From contig NZ_JAICZW010000012.1 of the NCBI RefSeq assembly GCF_029057325.1, forward strand, positions 1 through 59,448: 59,448 nt of DNA, in the 5' to 3' direction. Positions 17,921 to 25,573 of this stretch are shown in pieces; within the stretch, counting starts at the first letter, position 1; every line of letters starts with the position of its first letter. Origin of the DNA: Bacteroides sp. (GTDB lineage: Bacteria > Bacteroidota > Bacteroidia > Bacteroidales > Bacteroidaceae). The notes under the pieces are model-generated. The model had not been told where the DNA came from. It made no database searches and saw only the letters and a list, made by a program, of their open reading frames with translations. A program made the position numbers and the translations under genes.

Positions 17921-19441
17921 GTGTTTAAAGTGACGGAATCCCGTAATCACCATGGCAATGCCATGTTCGTTGCAATAATTGAACGAGAGTTCATCCTTGA
18001 TGCTTCCACCCGGCTGGATAACGGCAGTCACGCCCTCATTGCCGGCAATCTCCACGCAGTCGGGGAAGGGGAAGAAAGCATCGCTCGCCATCACGGCACC
18101 GTTCAGGTCGAAACCAAAGCTCTTGGCTTTCTCGATGGCCTGCTTCAGGGCATCCACACGGCTGGTCTGGCCTACTCCGCTTGCAAACAGCTGCTTGCCC
18201 TTTGCCAATACAATGGCGTTGGACTTGCTGTTCTTCACAATCTTGTTGGCGAAGAGCATATCTTCTATCTCCTGAGCCGTCGGGGCTTTGACAGTCACCG
18301 TCTTCAACTCTTCGGGAGTCTCTACCTTCAAGTCGCGGTCTTGCACCAACACGCCATTCAGCAAAGAGCGGAACTGCTTCTTAGGCAGCGCGGTCTCCTT
18401 GCGGACCAGGATGATGCGGTTCTTCTTCTGACCAAGGATTTCCAGCGCATCCACATCATAGTCGGGAGCGATAATCACTTCAAAGAATATCTTGTTGATT
18501 TCTTCGGCGGCAGCCTTGTCCACCACGGCGTTGGTGATGAGCACGCCACCGAAAGCCGATACAGGGTCGCCGGCAAGCGCATCCTTCCACGCTTCCAATA
18601 CGGTAGGACGTGAAGCCAGACCGCAAGCGTTGTTATGTTTCAGGATGGCGAACGTGGTCTCCTTGAACTCGTCGATCAAGTCAACGGCAGCATTGATGTC
18701 GAGCAGGTTGTTGTAAGAGATTTCCTTGCCATGAATCTGGTCGAACATGCCATCGAGATTGCCGTAGAAGTAGCCCTTCTGATGCGGGTTCTCGCCATAG
18801 CGCAAAGCCTTCTGATTGTTGGCCGACTGGCGGAAAGCAGAGCCTTCTTCGCCGTCGAAGTAATTGAAGATAGCCGAATCATAGTGAGAAGATACGGCAA
18901 ACGCCTCTTTGGCAAACCAACGGCGCTCTTCGAGCGAAGTAGTAGCACCGTGTTCCATCAGCATATCGCGGAACGGCTGGTATTGTCCTTGTGAAGCGAT
19001 GATGACCACGTCGCTATAATTCTTGGCAGCGGCACGAATCAGGGAGATACCGCCTATATCAATCTTCTCGATAATGGTGGGCTCGTCGGCGCCACTTGCC
19101 ACGGTAGCCTCAAACGGATAGAGGTCAACGATGACGAGGTCTATTTCGGGGATTTCATATTTCTCAATCTGTTGCATGTCTTGTTCCAGTCCGCGACGGC
19201 AGAGTATTCCTCCGAACACTTTCGGGTGCAAGGTCTTTACACGTCCGCCCAGAATGGAGGGGTATGTGGTCAGGTCTTCCACTGCCTTGCAGGGATAGCC
19301 CAGAGATTCGATAAACTGACGGGTTCCACCGGTTGAAAGGAACTCTACACCTTCTTCATGCAGTTTGGTAATGATTTCGTCCAAACCCTCCTTGTGGTAA
19401 ACAGATACCAGAGCTGTTTTGATTTTTTTTGTTTCAGACAT
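17918..19441 (-). CDS. purH: Bifunctional AICAR formyltransferase / IMP cyclohydrolase
   Basis: 507 residues from ATG 19441 (MSETKKIKTALVSVYHKEGL); longer upstream extensions lack family support. The N-terminal IMP cyclohydrolase (MGS-like) domain shows FLSTGGTRQFIES and GGRVKTLHPKVFGGIL. The C-terminal AICAR transformylase domain shows KHNNACGLA and KNSKSNAIVLAKGKQLFASG with the catalytic Lys/His positions, ending in the typical MVITGFRHFKH. It performs the last two steps of IMP synthesis. It stands alone with its own promoter, upstream of mreB on the same strand. Confidence 0.97.
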   Translation of the reverse strand: MSETKKIKTALVSVYHKEGLDEIITKLHEEGVEFLSTGGTRQFIESLGYPCKAVEDLTTYPSILGGRVKTLHPKVFGGILCRRGLEQDMQQIEKYEIPEIDLVIVDLYPFEATVASGADEPTIIEKIDIGGISLIRAAAKNYSDVVIIASQGQYQPFRDMLMEHGATTSLEERRWFAKEAFAVSSHYDSAIFNYFDGEEGSAFRQSANNQKALRYGENPHQKGYFYGNLDGMFDQIHGKEISYNNLLDINAAVDLIDEFKETTFAILKHNNACGLASRPTVLEAWKDALAGDPVSAFGGVLITNAVVDKAAAEEINKIFFEVIIAPDYDVDALEILGQKKNRIILVRKETALPKKQFRSLLNGVLVQDRDLKVETPEELKTVTVKAPTAQEIEDMLFANKIVKNSKSNAIVLAKGKQLFASGVGQTSRVDALKQAIEKAKSFGFDLNGAVMASDAFFPFPDCVEIAGNEGVTAVIQPGGSIKDELSFNYCNEHGIAMVITGFRHFKH

Positions 19442-19484
19442 GATTTGCTTATTTATTAGTACGCGTATTATAAATTTTAGGGCA

Positions 19485-19492
19485 CAAAGGTA
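19485..19492 (-). promoter_or_regulatory. purH promoter -7 box
   Basis: Minus-strand TACCTTTG, an exact match to the Bacteroidetes consensus TAnnTTTG, about 44 bases before the purH ATG. No convincing -33 TTTG is seen. No PurR-like operator was recognised. Confidence 0.6.
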
Positions 19493-19761
19493 CGAATTTT
19501 GTTTGGTTGCGCACATATTCATACACAATAAATTAGCTATAATTAAAATTGAGGCTTGGCTTTTTCATTTCCGATCGCCTGTTTTTCTAGAATTTATTGC
19601 CTGATTTCACACTTGCAGATGGAATCGGCTTAGCCATACCCCCTCCGGCTAATGAAGCGCATTTACCTAAAATTTAGAAAAATGGCATAAGGGTTTACAC
19701 CACTTCCTTTCCTCCGATTTCTTTTTTCCGTGGAACGGTTCTTTCATAAAAAGAAGCCTGT

Positions 19762-20070
19762 AATCAAAATTATTTACACAATATTTTCTCCTCCGGAAAA
19801 ATCCATCATCCCCTATCCTTTCAGCCTGCGTCTTGTCCGGTCCTTACCCGCTCCGTACTTCCTTCGGTGTTTCTTCGGACGTTCTTCGGACATTCTTCGG
19901 TCCTAGGGAGTGGAGTTTGTCCGAAGAACGTCCGAAGCCGAATAGGCCCTGGTAGGGGTGGGATAAGATGCAAACAGGAAGAACCGCGGAGAGGAAGGGA
20001 AAAGGCGTTTTTCTATCGGGACGTGCTTCCCGCGAGGAGAAAGCTGAAAAATAGTTTACATTTAGAGAAG
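19762..20070 (+). repeat. Dispersed repeat family 2, copy A (CTTCGGACGTTCTTCGGAC)
   Basis: About 310 bases aligning to 50029-50340. The centre is a 19-bp perfect inverted repeat, CTTCGGACGTTCTTCGGAC at 19873-19891 and its complement at 19919-19937, with a 27-base loop. After it come the conserved blocks TCCTAGGGAGTGGAGTTTG and CCTGGTAGGGGTGGGATA. The left flank (AATTATTTACACAATATT) and right flank (GGAAGGGAAAAGGCGTTTTT, then TTTACATTT) are also shared. No coding capacity is conserved between copies. Confidence 0.85.
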
Positions 20071-20095
20071 TTAGTTCTCTTTTCCATAGCATTCA

Positions 20096-20285
20096 AATTC
20101 CGCCTATATATCCCCGGTTTGACAGACACTTGCGTCTGTCGGCTCAAACACTTGTGTCTGTCGGCTTGAACACAAGTGTTTGTCACGCTGAACACAAGTG
20201 TCTGTCAGATCGATTTTTTACACCTGAAAATCAGCATATTAAATCACACCACAAACAGACCTGCGAATAAATTCCGCCAACGGAC
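20096..20285 (-). repeat. Dispersed palindromic repeat family 1, copy 2 (inverted)
   Basis: The reverse complement aligns along about 180 bases with copy 3 at 39.6 kb, including GTTGGCGGAATTTATTCGCAG at one end (20261-20281), the shared CAGCGTGACAAACACTTGTG, and CAAACCGGGGATATATA at the other. Outer arms TGACAGACACTTG (20120-20132) and CAAGTGTCTGTCA (20195-20207) form a 13-bp perfect stem with a second stem nested inside. AATTCCGCC occurs at both ends (20096-20104 and 20270-20278), here as a direct rather than inverted repeat. Confidence 0.85.
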
Positions 20286-20410
20286 ATTATACTAAAACAA
20301 AATCAGAACAATTGTGAAGCGACAACGGTTATTTATACAATCTGTCATTCAAGGAGCGAAGCAAAAAACCGCTTCATCCGCATACACACTTAAAAAAGCA
20401 TTTGTTTAAA

Positions 20411-20677
20411 ATGATGAAAATTGTACATGACCAAACAGGGCAGCTGTTCAAAACAGAAGTGAACGGCCACACGGCATACCTTGCCTACCAGCTGACAACA
20501 AACGGTGGCTTAGACATCCGCCATACGATAGTACCCAAAGAGATTGGCGGACAAGGAATTGCCTCCGCCCTTGTAAAAACCGCATACGACTATGCACGGA
20601 GCAAAAGCCTTAAACCCATAGCCACATGCTCCTATGCCGCCATCTGGCTGAAACGGCATCCGGAATACTTGCAATAG
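20411..20677 (+). CDS. Small GNAT-family N-acetyltransferase (NATD1/YidJ type)
   Basis: 88 residues from ATG 20411; a TTG at 20402 would add three. This is the short single-domain acetyltransferase type: YLAYQLTTNGGLDIRHTIVPKEIGGQGIASALVKTAYDYAR contains the acetyl-CoA pyrophosphate loop (GGQGIA, about residues 54-59), followed by LKPIATCSYAAIWLKRHPEY, the family C-terminus. The substrate is unknown. It is an isolated gene between a repeat island and a convergent peptidase gene. Family membership is clear. Confidence 0.9.
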   Translation: MMKIVHDQTGQLFKTEVNGHTAYLAYQLTTNGGLDIRHTIVPKEIGGQGIASALVKTAYDYARSKSLKPIATCSYAAIWLKRHPEYLQ

Positions 20678-20758
20678 AACGGAAGAAACAGGAGTGTAAC
20701 ATCCACTGATGAACCCCTCCGAATATCATTTGGAGAATCCGGAACGAGCTTGCCGGTT

Positions 20759-20841
20759 GTGAGAGCAAAATTTTACCCTCATAGCCGCTCTCACGATTGA
20801 ACTGCCTAAGAACAAAGGCATTCCGAACGGCTATGAGGGTA
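20759..20841. terminator. Pair of overlapping alternative hairpins between convergent genes
   Basis: TACCCTCATAGCCG (20774-20787) pairs perfectly with CGGCTATGAGGGTA (20828-20841). GTGAGAGC (20759-20766) pairs with GCTCTCAC (20787-20794), using overlapping bases, so the two stems exclude each other. The block sits after the GNAT gene and after the PepO stop and is followed by TGAGGGTAAAAAAAA. A bidirectional transcription-ending role is likely from position, but no classical U-tract follows the stem in the plus direction. Confidence 0.45.
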
Positions 20842-20876
20842 TGAGGGTAAAAAAAAGGAAATATCAGAATGAGTGT

Positions 20877-22913
20877 TTACCAGATGGAGACGCGCTTCTC
20901 TACCGGCAGGAACATCGGGTCACCCTCCTTCACGTTGAACGCTTCGTACCAGGCACCGATTTGCGGCAACGCACCGTTCACGCGCCATTCGCCCAAGGAG
21001 TGTACGTCGCTCTTCGTACGGTTCAGCACCTCTTCGGGGCGGATGTTGTTTGCCCATACGCCGGCGTAGGCAAGGAAAAAGCGTTGTTCGGGGGTGAAGC
21101 CGTCCAATACGGGAAGCGGCTGTGCGGCTGTAGCCTTCTTGAAGGCTTGGTAGGCCACTTGCAGACCACCGTGGTCGGCAATGTTCTCGCCCAAGGTCAT
21201 CTTGCCGTTGGCATGCACGCCCGGAGCCACTTCGATGCTGTCGAAGAAGCTGACCATCACTTGGGCGCGCTCGTCGAAACGCTTGGCATCCTCTTCGGTC
21301 CACCAGTCTTTCAGATTGCCGGCCTTGTCGTATTGGCGGCCTTGGTCATCGAATCCGTGCGTCATCTCATGGCCGATAACCACGCCGATGGCACCGTAGT
21401 TGAAAGCGTCGTCGGCCTGCATGTCGAAGAAGGGGTATTGCAGGATGCCGGCGGGGAAACAGATTTCGTTCGTGGTGGGGTTGTAGTAGGCGTTGACAGT
21501 CTGCGGGGTCATCAGCCATTCTTCTTTATCGACAGGCTTTCCGGCTTTGGCTATCATCTCGGCATGCCCCCACGCACTGGCACGTTCCATGTTTGCCCAG
21601 TAAGAGTCGTCTTTGATGTCCAGCGTAGAGTAGTCTTTCCACTTGTCGGGATAACCGATTTTCACGTGGAAGGTAGCAAGTTTCTCCAATGCCTTCACTT
21701 TGGTGGAGTCGCCCATCCAAGTCAGGCCCTGGATGCGTTCGCCCAGGCTCTCCTGTAGGTTCTTTACCAGCGTCACCATGCGTTCTTTGGCGGCTGCGGG
21801 GAAGTATTTCTCCACATACATCTGGCCGACGGCTTCGCCCAATGCGCTGCTCACAGTACCGACGGCACGTTTCCAGCGGGGCTGCATCTCCTGCGTGCCG
21901 CTCATGGTACGTTCATAGAAGTCGAAGTCCTGCTCCACCAGGGCATCGCTCAGGGTTCCGGCAGAGGCGTTAATCAGTCTCCATTGCAAGTAGAGGCCCT
22001 GTTGCTCGATGGGCAGCGTATCCAGAATCTCGGCGGCAGCCTTCAGCGAAGCGGGCTGGCCCACGATGACCTCCTTCACCTCCTTCAGGTCCATGGCCGA
22101 CAGGTAGGCATCCCAGTCGAAGGTAGGATAGCTCTGCTTCAGTTCGCCCATTGTCATTTTGTTGTAGTTGGCGTGCGGGTCGCGCAATTCGGTGCGCGAG
22201 CGGAATGCCTTGGCAAGACGGGTCTCTACATCCATCACTACCTCCACGCCCTTCTTGGCGGCAGCCTCATCGAAGCCTGCCAGTTGATACATCTTCTGCA
22301 CATGCACGCGGAAGGCTTCGCGGATTTTGGCGGTAGCCTCGTCGTTCTCCAGGTAGTATTCGCGCTCGCCCATGCTCAGGCCTGCCTGATAGGTCTGTAC
22401 GGCATTCATGCTGCTGTTCATCTCGTCGGCACCAACGTACATCACGTTGTAGGCCACGATGCCCTTCTTCTGCATGTTGCCCAGCAGAGCGTAGAGTTCT
22501 TTCTTGTCCTTCAGGGCGGCCAGTTGGTCGAGTTCCTTGCGGATGGGAGCCACGCCGTCCTGGTTCAGCTTCACGCTGTCCATGACAATTTTGTAGAGGT
22601 CGCCGATTTTCTGTGCCACGCTGCCTGCTTCGTGCGGAGTGGCTGCCAGTTCTTCGATAAGTCCCTGAATCTGCTTGCGGTTGTTCTCTGCCAGGATGGT
22701 AAAGGAACCGTACTGCGAGTATTCGGCCGGAATCGGGTTGTTCTTCACCCATCCGCCGCAGGCGTATTGGTAGAAGTCACTGCCCGGCATTGCCGTCGTG
22801 TCAAGATTGGCAAGCTGGATGCCTGCTGTCAATTCAGCCTGCTGCTTGCCGGTGTTGCAGGATGCTGCCAGCAGGCAGAAGGCTGCAAAGGGTAAAAAAT
22901 GATTTGCTTTCAT
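20877..22913 (-). CDS. pepO: M13 (neprilysin/PepO) family metallopeptidase lipoprotein
   Basis: 678 residues. The signal peptide ends in LLAASC (lipobox), so this is an exported lipoprotein endopeptidase. The zinc site HEMTHGFDD lies near residue 514; the third ligand Glu is in GENIADHGGLQVAYQAF. The substrate-binding motif NAYYNPTTNEICFPAGILQ precedes it, and the C-terminus (EKRVSIW) has the family's final aromatic. Enzymes of this family cleave short peptides on the amino side of hydrophobic residues. The gene follows the ABC-F gene by 29 bases on the same strand and has no obvious promoter of its own, so co-transcription is likely. Confidence 0.95.
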   Translation of the reverse strand: MKANHFLPFAAFCLLAASCNTGKQQAELTAGIQLANLDTTAMPGSDFYQYACGGWVKNNPIPAEYSQYGSFTILAENNRKQIQGLIEELAATPHEAGSVAQKIGDLYKIVMDSVKLNQDGVAPIRKELDQLAALKDKKELYALLGNMQKKGIVAYNVMYVGADEMNSSMNAVQTYQAGLSMGEREYYLENDEATAKIREAFRVHVQKMYQLAGFDEAAAKKGVEVVMDVETRLAKAFRSRTELRDPHANYNKMTMGELKQSYPTFDWDAYLSAMDLKEVKEVIVGQPASLKAAAEILDTLPIEQQGLYLQWRLINASAGTLSDALVEQDFDFYERTMSGTQEMQPRWKRAVGTVSSALGEAVGQMYVEKYFPAAAKERMVTLVKNLQESLGERIQGLTWMGDSTKVKALEKLATFHVKIGYPDKWKDYSTLDIKDDSYWANMERASAWGHAEMIAKAGKPVDKEEWLMTPQTVNAYYNPTTNEICFPAGILQYPFFDMQADDAFNYGAIGVVIGHEMTHGFDDQGRQYDKAGNLKDWWTEEDAKRFDERAQVMVSFFDSIEVAPGVHANGKMTLGENIADHGGLQVAYQAFKKATAAQPLPVLDGFTPEQRFFLAYAGVWANNIRPEEVLNRTKSDVHSLGEWRVNGALPQIGAWYEAFNVKEGDPMFLPVEKRVSIW

Positions 22914-22942
22914 ACTTTATATTTATTTTTAAGCACTAATGA

Positions 22943-24913
22943 TTATTTTCTTGCTTCTTCCAGTTCCGTTGAAGCTGCGTCCCACTCTTCCATCACGCGG
23001 TCCAACTGCTCCTTCAGCTTCCGGTGCTGCTCGTAGAGCGACATGTCCGCGGCGCCCTCCGGCGTAGCCATCTTGGCTTCGAGGATGGAGATTGCCGATT
23101 CGGTCTGCTCTATCTCCGCCTCGCAGTCCGCCACACGGCGTTCCAGTTTCTTGAGTTTCTTGTTGAGTTCCTTTTGGGCCTCGTAAGAGAGCTTGGCAGC
23201 CGAAGGCTGTGCCGCTTCCACGCCGGAGGCACTGCCCGACGCCGCCTTTCCGACGGTGGGCGAAGCTGACAGCGAAGGCGACTTCTGTAACTCGTTCAGA
23301 CTTTCTATCTGCTTCTTTCGCAGGAAGTCATAGATTCCTCCCAGATGCTCCTTCACCACTCCGCCGCCGAACTCATAGACCTTCGTTGCCAGGCCGTCCA
23401 GGAAATCACGGTCGTGACTGACGATTATCACCGTGCCGTCGAACTCGCGTATCGCCTCCTTCAGCACATCCTTGGAGCGCATGTCGAGGTGGTTGGTCGG
23501 CTCGTCCAGTATCAGGAAGTTCACCGGTTCCAGCAGCAGCTTTATCATGGCAAGGCGGGTACGCTCGCCACCGCTGAGCACCTTCACCTTCTTGTCCGAA
23601 GCCTCGCCGCCGAACATGAAGGCGCCGAGGATGTCGCGTATCTTCAAGCGGATGTCCCCCACCGCCACACGGTCGATGGTGTCGAACACCGTCAAGTTCT
23701 CGTCCAGCAGTTGCGCCTGGTTCTGGGCGAAGTAGCCTATCTGTACGTTGTGTCCCAGGGTCAGTTTTCCGGTATAGTCTGCAATCTCGCCCATGATGCA
23801 CTTCACCAGCGTGGACTTGCCCTCGCCGTTCTTGCCCACAAACGCCACCTTATCGCCCCGGTTGATGGTCAGGTTCACATCGTGGAAGATGACGTGGTCG
23901 CCATACGCCTTCGCCACATCCTCGCAGATGACGGGATAGTTGCCACTGCGACTGCCACACACGAACTTCAGGCGCAGGGCGGAGTTGTCCTCCTCGTCCA
24001 CCTCAATGCGTTCTATCTTCTCCAGCTGCTTGATGCGGCTCTGCACCTGCACCGCCTTCGTGGCTTTGTAGCGGAAACGCTCGATGAAGGCTTCGGTGTC
24101 TTCTATCTGCTTCTGCTGGTTCTCATAGGCACGGAGCTGCTGTTCGCGGCGCTCCTTGCGGAGCACTACAAACTCGTCGTACTTCACCTTGTAGTCGTAG
24201 ATGCGTCCGCAGGTGATTTCGATGGTGCGGGTGGTGACGTTGTTCAGGAAAGCGCGGTCGTGGCTGACGAGCACCACCGCATTGGCGCGGGTGGCAAGGA
24301 AGTTCTCCAGCCACTGGATGCTCTCGATGTCGAGGTGGTTGGTTGGCTCGTCCAGCAGCAGCACGTCGGGACGGCGCAGCAGCAGCTTGGCAAGCTCGAT
24401 ACGCATGCGCCAACCGCCGGAGAACTCGCTCGTGGGGCGATCGAAGTCTTCACGGCAGAAACCCAAGCCTTGGAGTGTGCGCTCTATCTCGGCACGGTAG
24501 TTCGTGCCGCCCATCATCAGGAAGCGTTCGTTCTCGTGGGTGAAGCGGTCTATCAGTTTCTGGTATTCCTCGCTGTCGTAGTCGGTTCGTTCGGCAAGCT
24601 CTTGGTTCATGCGTTCAATGTCCGCCTGCATCTCGAAGATGTGCTCAAAGGCAAGTTCCGCCTCCTGCATCACGGAACGTTCGTCACTGAGAATCATCAC
24701 CTGCGGCAGGTAGCCGATGGTACATTCGCGGGGTACCGCCACCACGCCCTCCGTGGGCCGCTGAATGCCGGCAAGTATCTTCAGCATGGTAGATTTGCCC
24801 GCCCCGTTCTTGCCCACCAGGGCTATGCGGTCTTTCTTGTTGATGACGTAGGAAACGTCTTCGAACAGCGGCGTGGCGTTGAATTCCACTTTCAGTCCTT
24901 CTACGGATATCAT
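22943..24913 (-). CDS. ABC-F family ATPase (ribosome-associated type)
   Basis: 656 residues from ATG 24913 (MISVEGLKVEFNATPLFEDV); the longer frame from 24970 runs over the promoter. Two nucleotide-binding domains have no membrane segments. The first has GKNGAGKST, signature FSGGWRMR and LLLDEPTNHLD; the second has GKNGEGKST, LSGGERTR and LILDEPTNHLD. A charged interdomain linker (about residues 235-310) and a C-terminal coiled coil (about 580-656, KLKKLERRVADCEAEIEQ) fit the YheS/Uup-like ABC-F translation factors. The role is assigned by architecture; whether it is a housekeeping factor or a resistance protein cannot be told. Confidence 0.93.
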   Translation of the reverse strand: MISVEGLKVEFNATPLFEDVSYVINKKDRIALVGKNGAGKSTMLKILAGIQRPTEGVVAVPRECTIGYLPQVMILSDERSVMQEAELAFEHIFEMQADIERMNQELAERTDYDSEEYQKLIDRFTHENERFLMMGGTNYRAEIERTLQGLGFCREDFDRPTSEFSGGWRMRIELAKLLLRRPDVLLLDEPTNHLDIESIQWLENFLATRANAVVLVSHDRAFLNNVTTRTIEITCGRIYDYKVKYDEFVVLRKERREQQLRAYENQQKQIEDTEAFIERFRYKATKAVQVQSRIKQLEKIERIEVDEEDNSALRLKFVCGSRSGNYPVICEDVAKAYGDHVIFHDVNLTINRGDKVAFVGKNGEGKSTLVKCIMGEIADYTGKLTLGHNVQIGYFAQNQAQLLDENLTVFDTIDRVAVGDIRLKIRDILGAFMFGGEASDKKVKVLSGGERTRLAMIKLLLEPVNFLILDEPTNHLDMRSKDVLKEAIREFDGTVIIVSHDRDFLDGLATKVYEFGGGVVKEHLGGIYDFLRKKQIESLNELQKSPSLSASPTVGKAASGSASGVEAAQPSAAKLSYEAQKELNKKLKKLERRVADCEAEIEQTESAISILEAKMATPEGAADMSLYEQHRKLKEQLDRVMEEWDAASTELEEARK

Positions 24914-24914
24914 A

Positions 24915-25205
24915 ATGTCAATGAATTTATCGTTAAGAGGCTGCAAAGGTAGCGTTTTATCCCGAAACAATCCCTATCTTTACGCCCTCAAAAAAGGAAA
25001 CCAGCCTGAATATAAACCACAAAAAGAAAAAACAATCAAAGAAGCAGACTACAAGAAGTGTTTAAACTTATACACGGAATTCAAAAAGAGCGTCCAACGA
25101 AATGAGTTTCTAAAATACATGCTTGTTTTTGGGGCCATCGCCTTAGCCTTTTGCATCCTTTATTATGCCGGTAAAGAGGTAGGTCGGTTTCTCGCTCTGT
25201 TCTGA
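24915..25205 (+). CDS. Small hypothetical protein with C-terminal membrane helix
   Basis: Up to 96 residues; not recognised. The credible part is a charged region (EYKPQKEKTIKEADYKKC ... FKKSVQRNE) followed by one membrane helix (YMLVFGAIALAFCILYYAG) and a short tail. The start is doubtful: the only in-frame ATGs (24915, 24921) overlap the divergent ABC-F promoter, and a plus-strand -7-like TATCTTTA lies downstream of them at 24975-24982. A non-ATG start or a different gene model is possible. It is followed by another small membrane protein. Confidence 0.4.
   Translation: MSMNLSLRGCKGSVLSRNNPYLYALKKGNQPEYKPQKEKTIKEADYKKCLNLYTEFKKSVQRNEFLKYMLVFGAIALAFCILYYAGKEVGRFLALF
24944..24951 (-). promoter_or_regulatory. 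ABC-F/pepO promoter -7 box
   Basis: Minus-strand TACCTTTG, 30 bases before the ABC-F ATG at 24913. This supports that start and shows that the longer ORF upstream is not translated. Confidence 0.6.
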
Positions 25206-25228
25206 ATGACAGACCATCCATAATAGCC

Positions 25229-25573
25229 ATGAACAAGAAATACACCTTGACCGGCATGTCGATAGGATTGGCAGGACTAATTCTGTCCCACACCTACCGC
25301 CCTTACATCTATGCCAATCATATCCGGGATTTTCACATAGCCGATACGATCGGCAGCATCGTATGCGTACCGGCCGCGGTCCTGTTCTTCTATGGACTCA
25401 ACGACAAGCGTTCCGTGAAAGAATATACCATCTATGCCCTGTTGACCTATATAGGCTATGAGCTATTAGGGCTGTTCAACATACACGGCACTTTCGACTG
25501 GTATGACATCGCGGCAATGGTGCTCAGTAGCATCTTGTTCTATGGCATTTTTCCATGTCGCACCCGCCAATAG
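25229..25573 (+). CDS. Small integral membrane protein, unknown function
   Basis: 114 residues with about four hydrophobic segments: TGMSIGLAGLILSHTY, TIGSIVCVPAAVLFFYGL, YTIYALLTYIGYELLGLF and IAAMVLSSILFYGI. The motif GTFDWYDIAAMVLSS near the C-terminus resembles a pattern seen in VanZ-like and related small membrane proteins, but this is too short for a firm assignment. It starts with ATG 23 bases after the preceding small gene and overlaps the convergent MFS gene end by 34 bases. Confidence 0.6.
   Translation: MNKKYTLTGMSIGLAGLILSHTYRPYIYANHIRDFHIADTIGSIVCVPAAVLFFYGLNDKRSVKEYTIYALLTYIGYELLGLFNIHGTFDWYDIAAMVLSSILFYGIFPCRTRQ

Larger units (their letters stand above)
19442..20410. other. 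Long intergenic region purH / GNAT gene, filled with repeats
   Basis: About 970 bases without a credible gene; short ORFs here overlap repeats on both strands. It contains the purH promoter, one copy of repeat family 2 (about 19762-20070) and one inverted copy of family 1 (about 20096-20285). The two are almost adjacent, so this is a repeat-insertion hotspot. Confidence 0.75.

Noticed and set aside
19867..20169. 100-residue ORF and its antisense partners in the purH-GNAT gap
   Set aside because: Composed of the two repeat families; the frame is not kept in the second copy of family 2.
23345..24952. 535-residue plus-strand ORF
   Set aside because: Antisense to the ABC-F gene, whose two complete ATPase domains are unambiguous.
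24915..24970. Upstream extension of the ABC-F ORF to 24970
   Set aside because: It would run over the TACCTTTG -7 box and adds no conserved residues.
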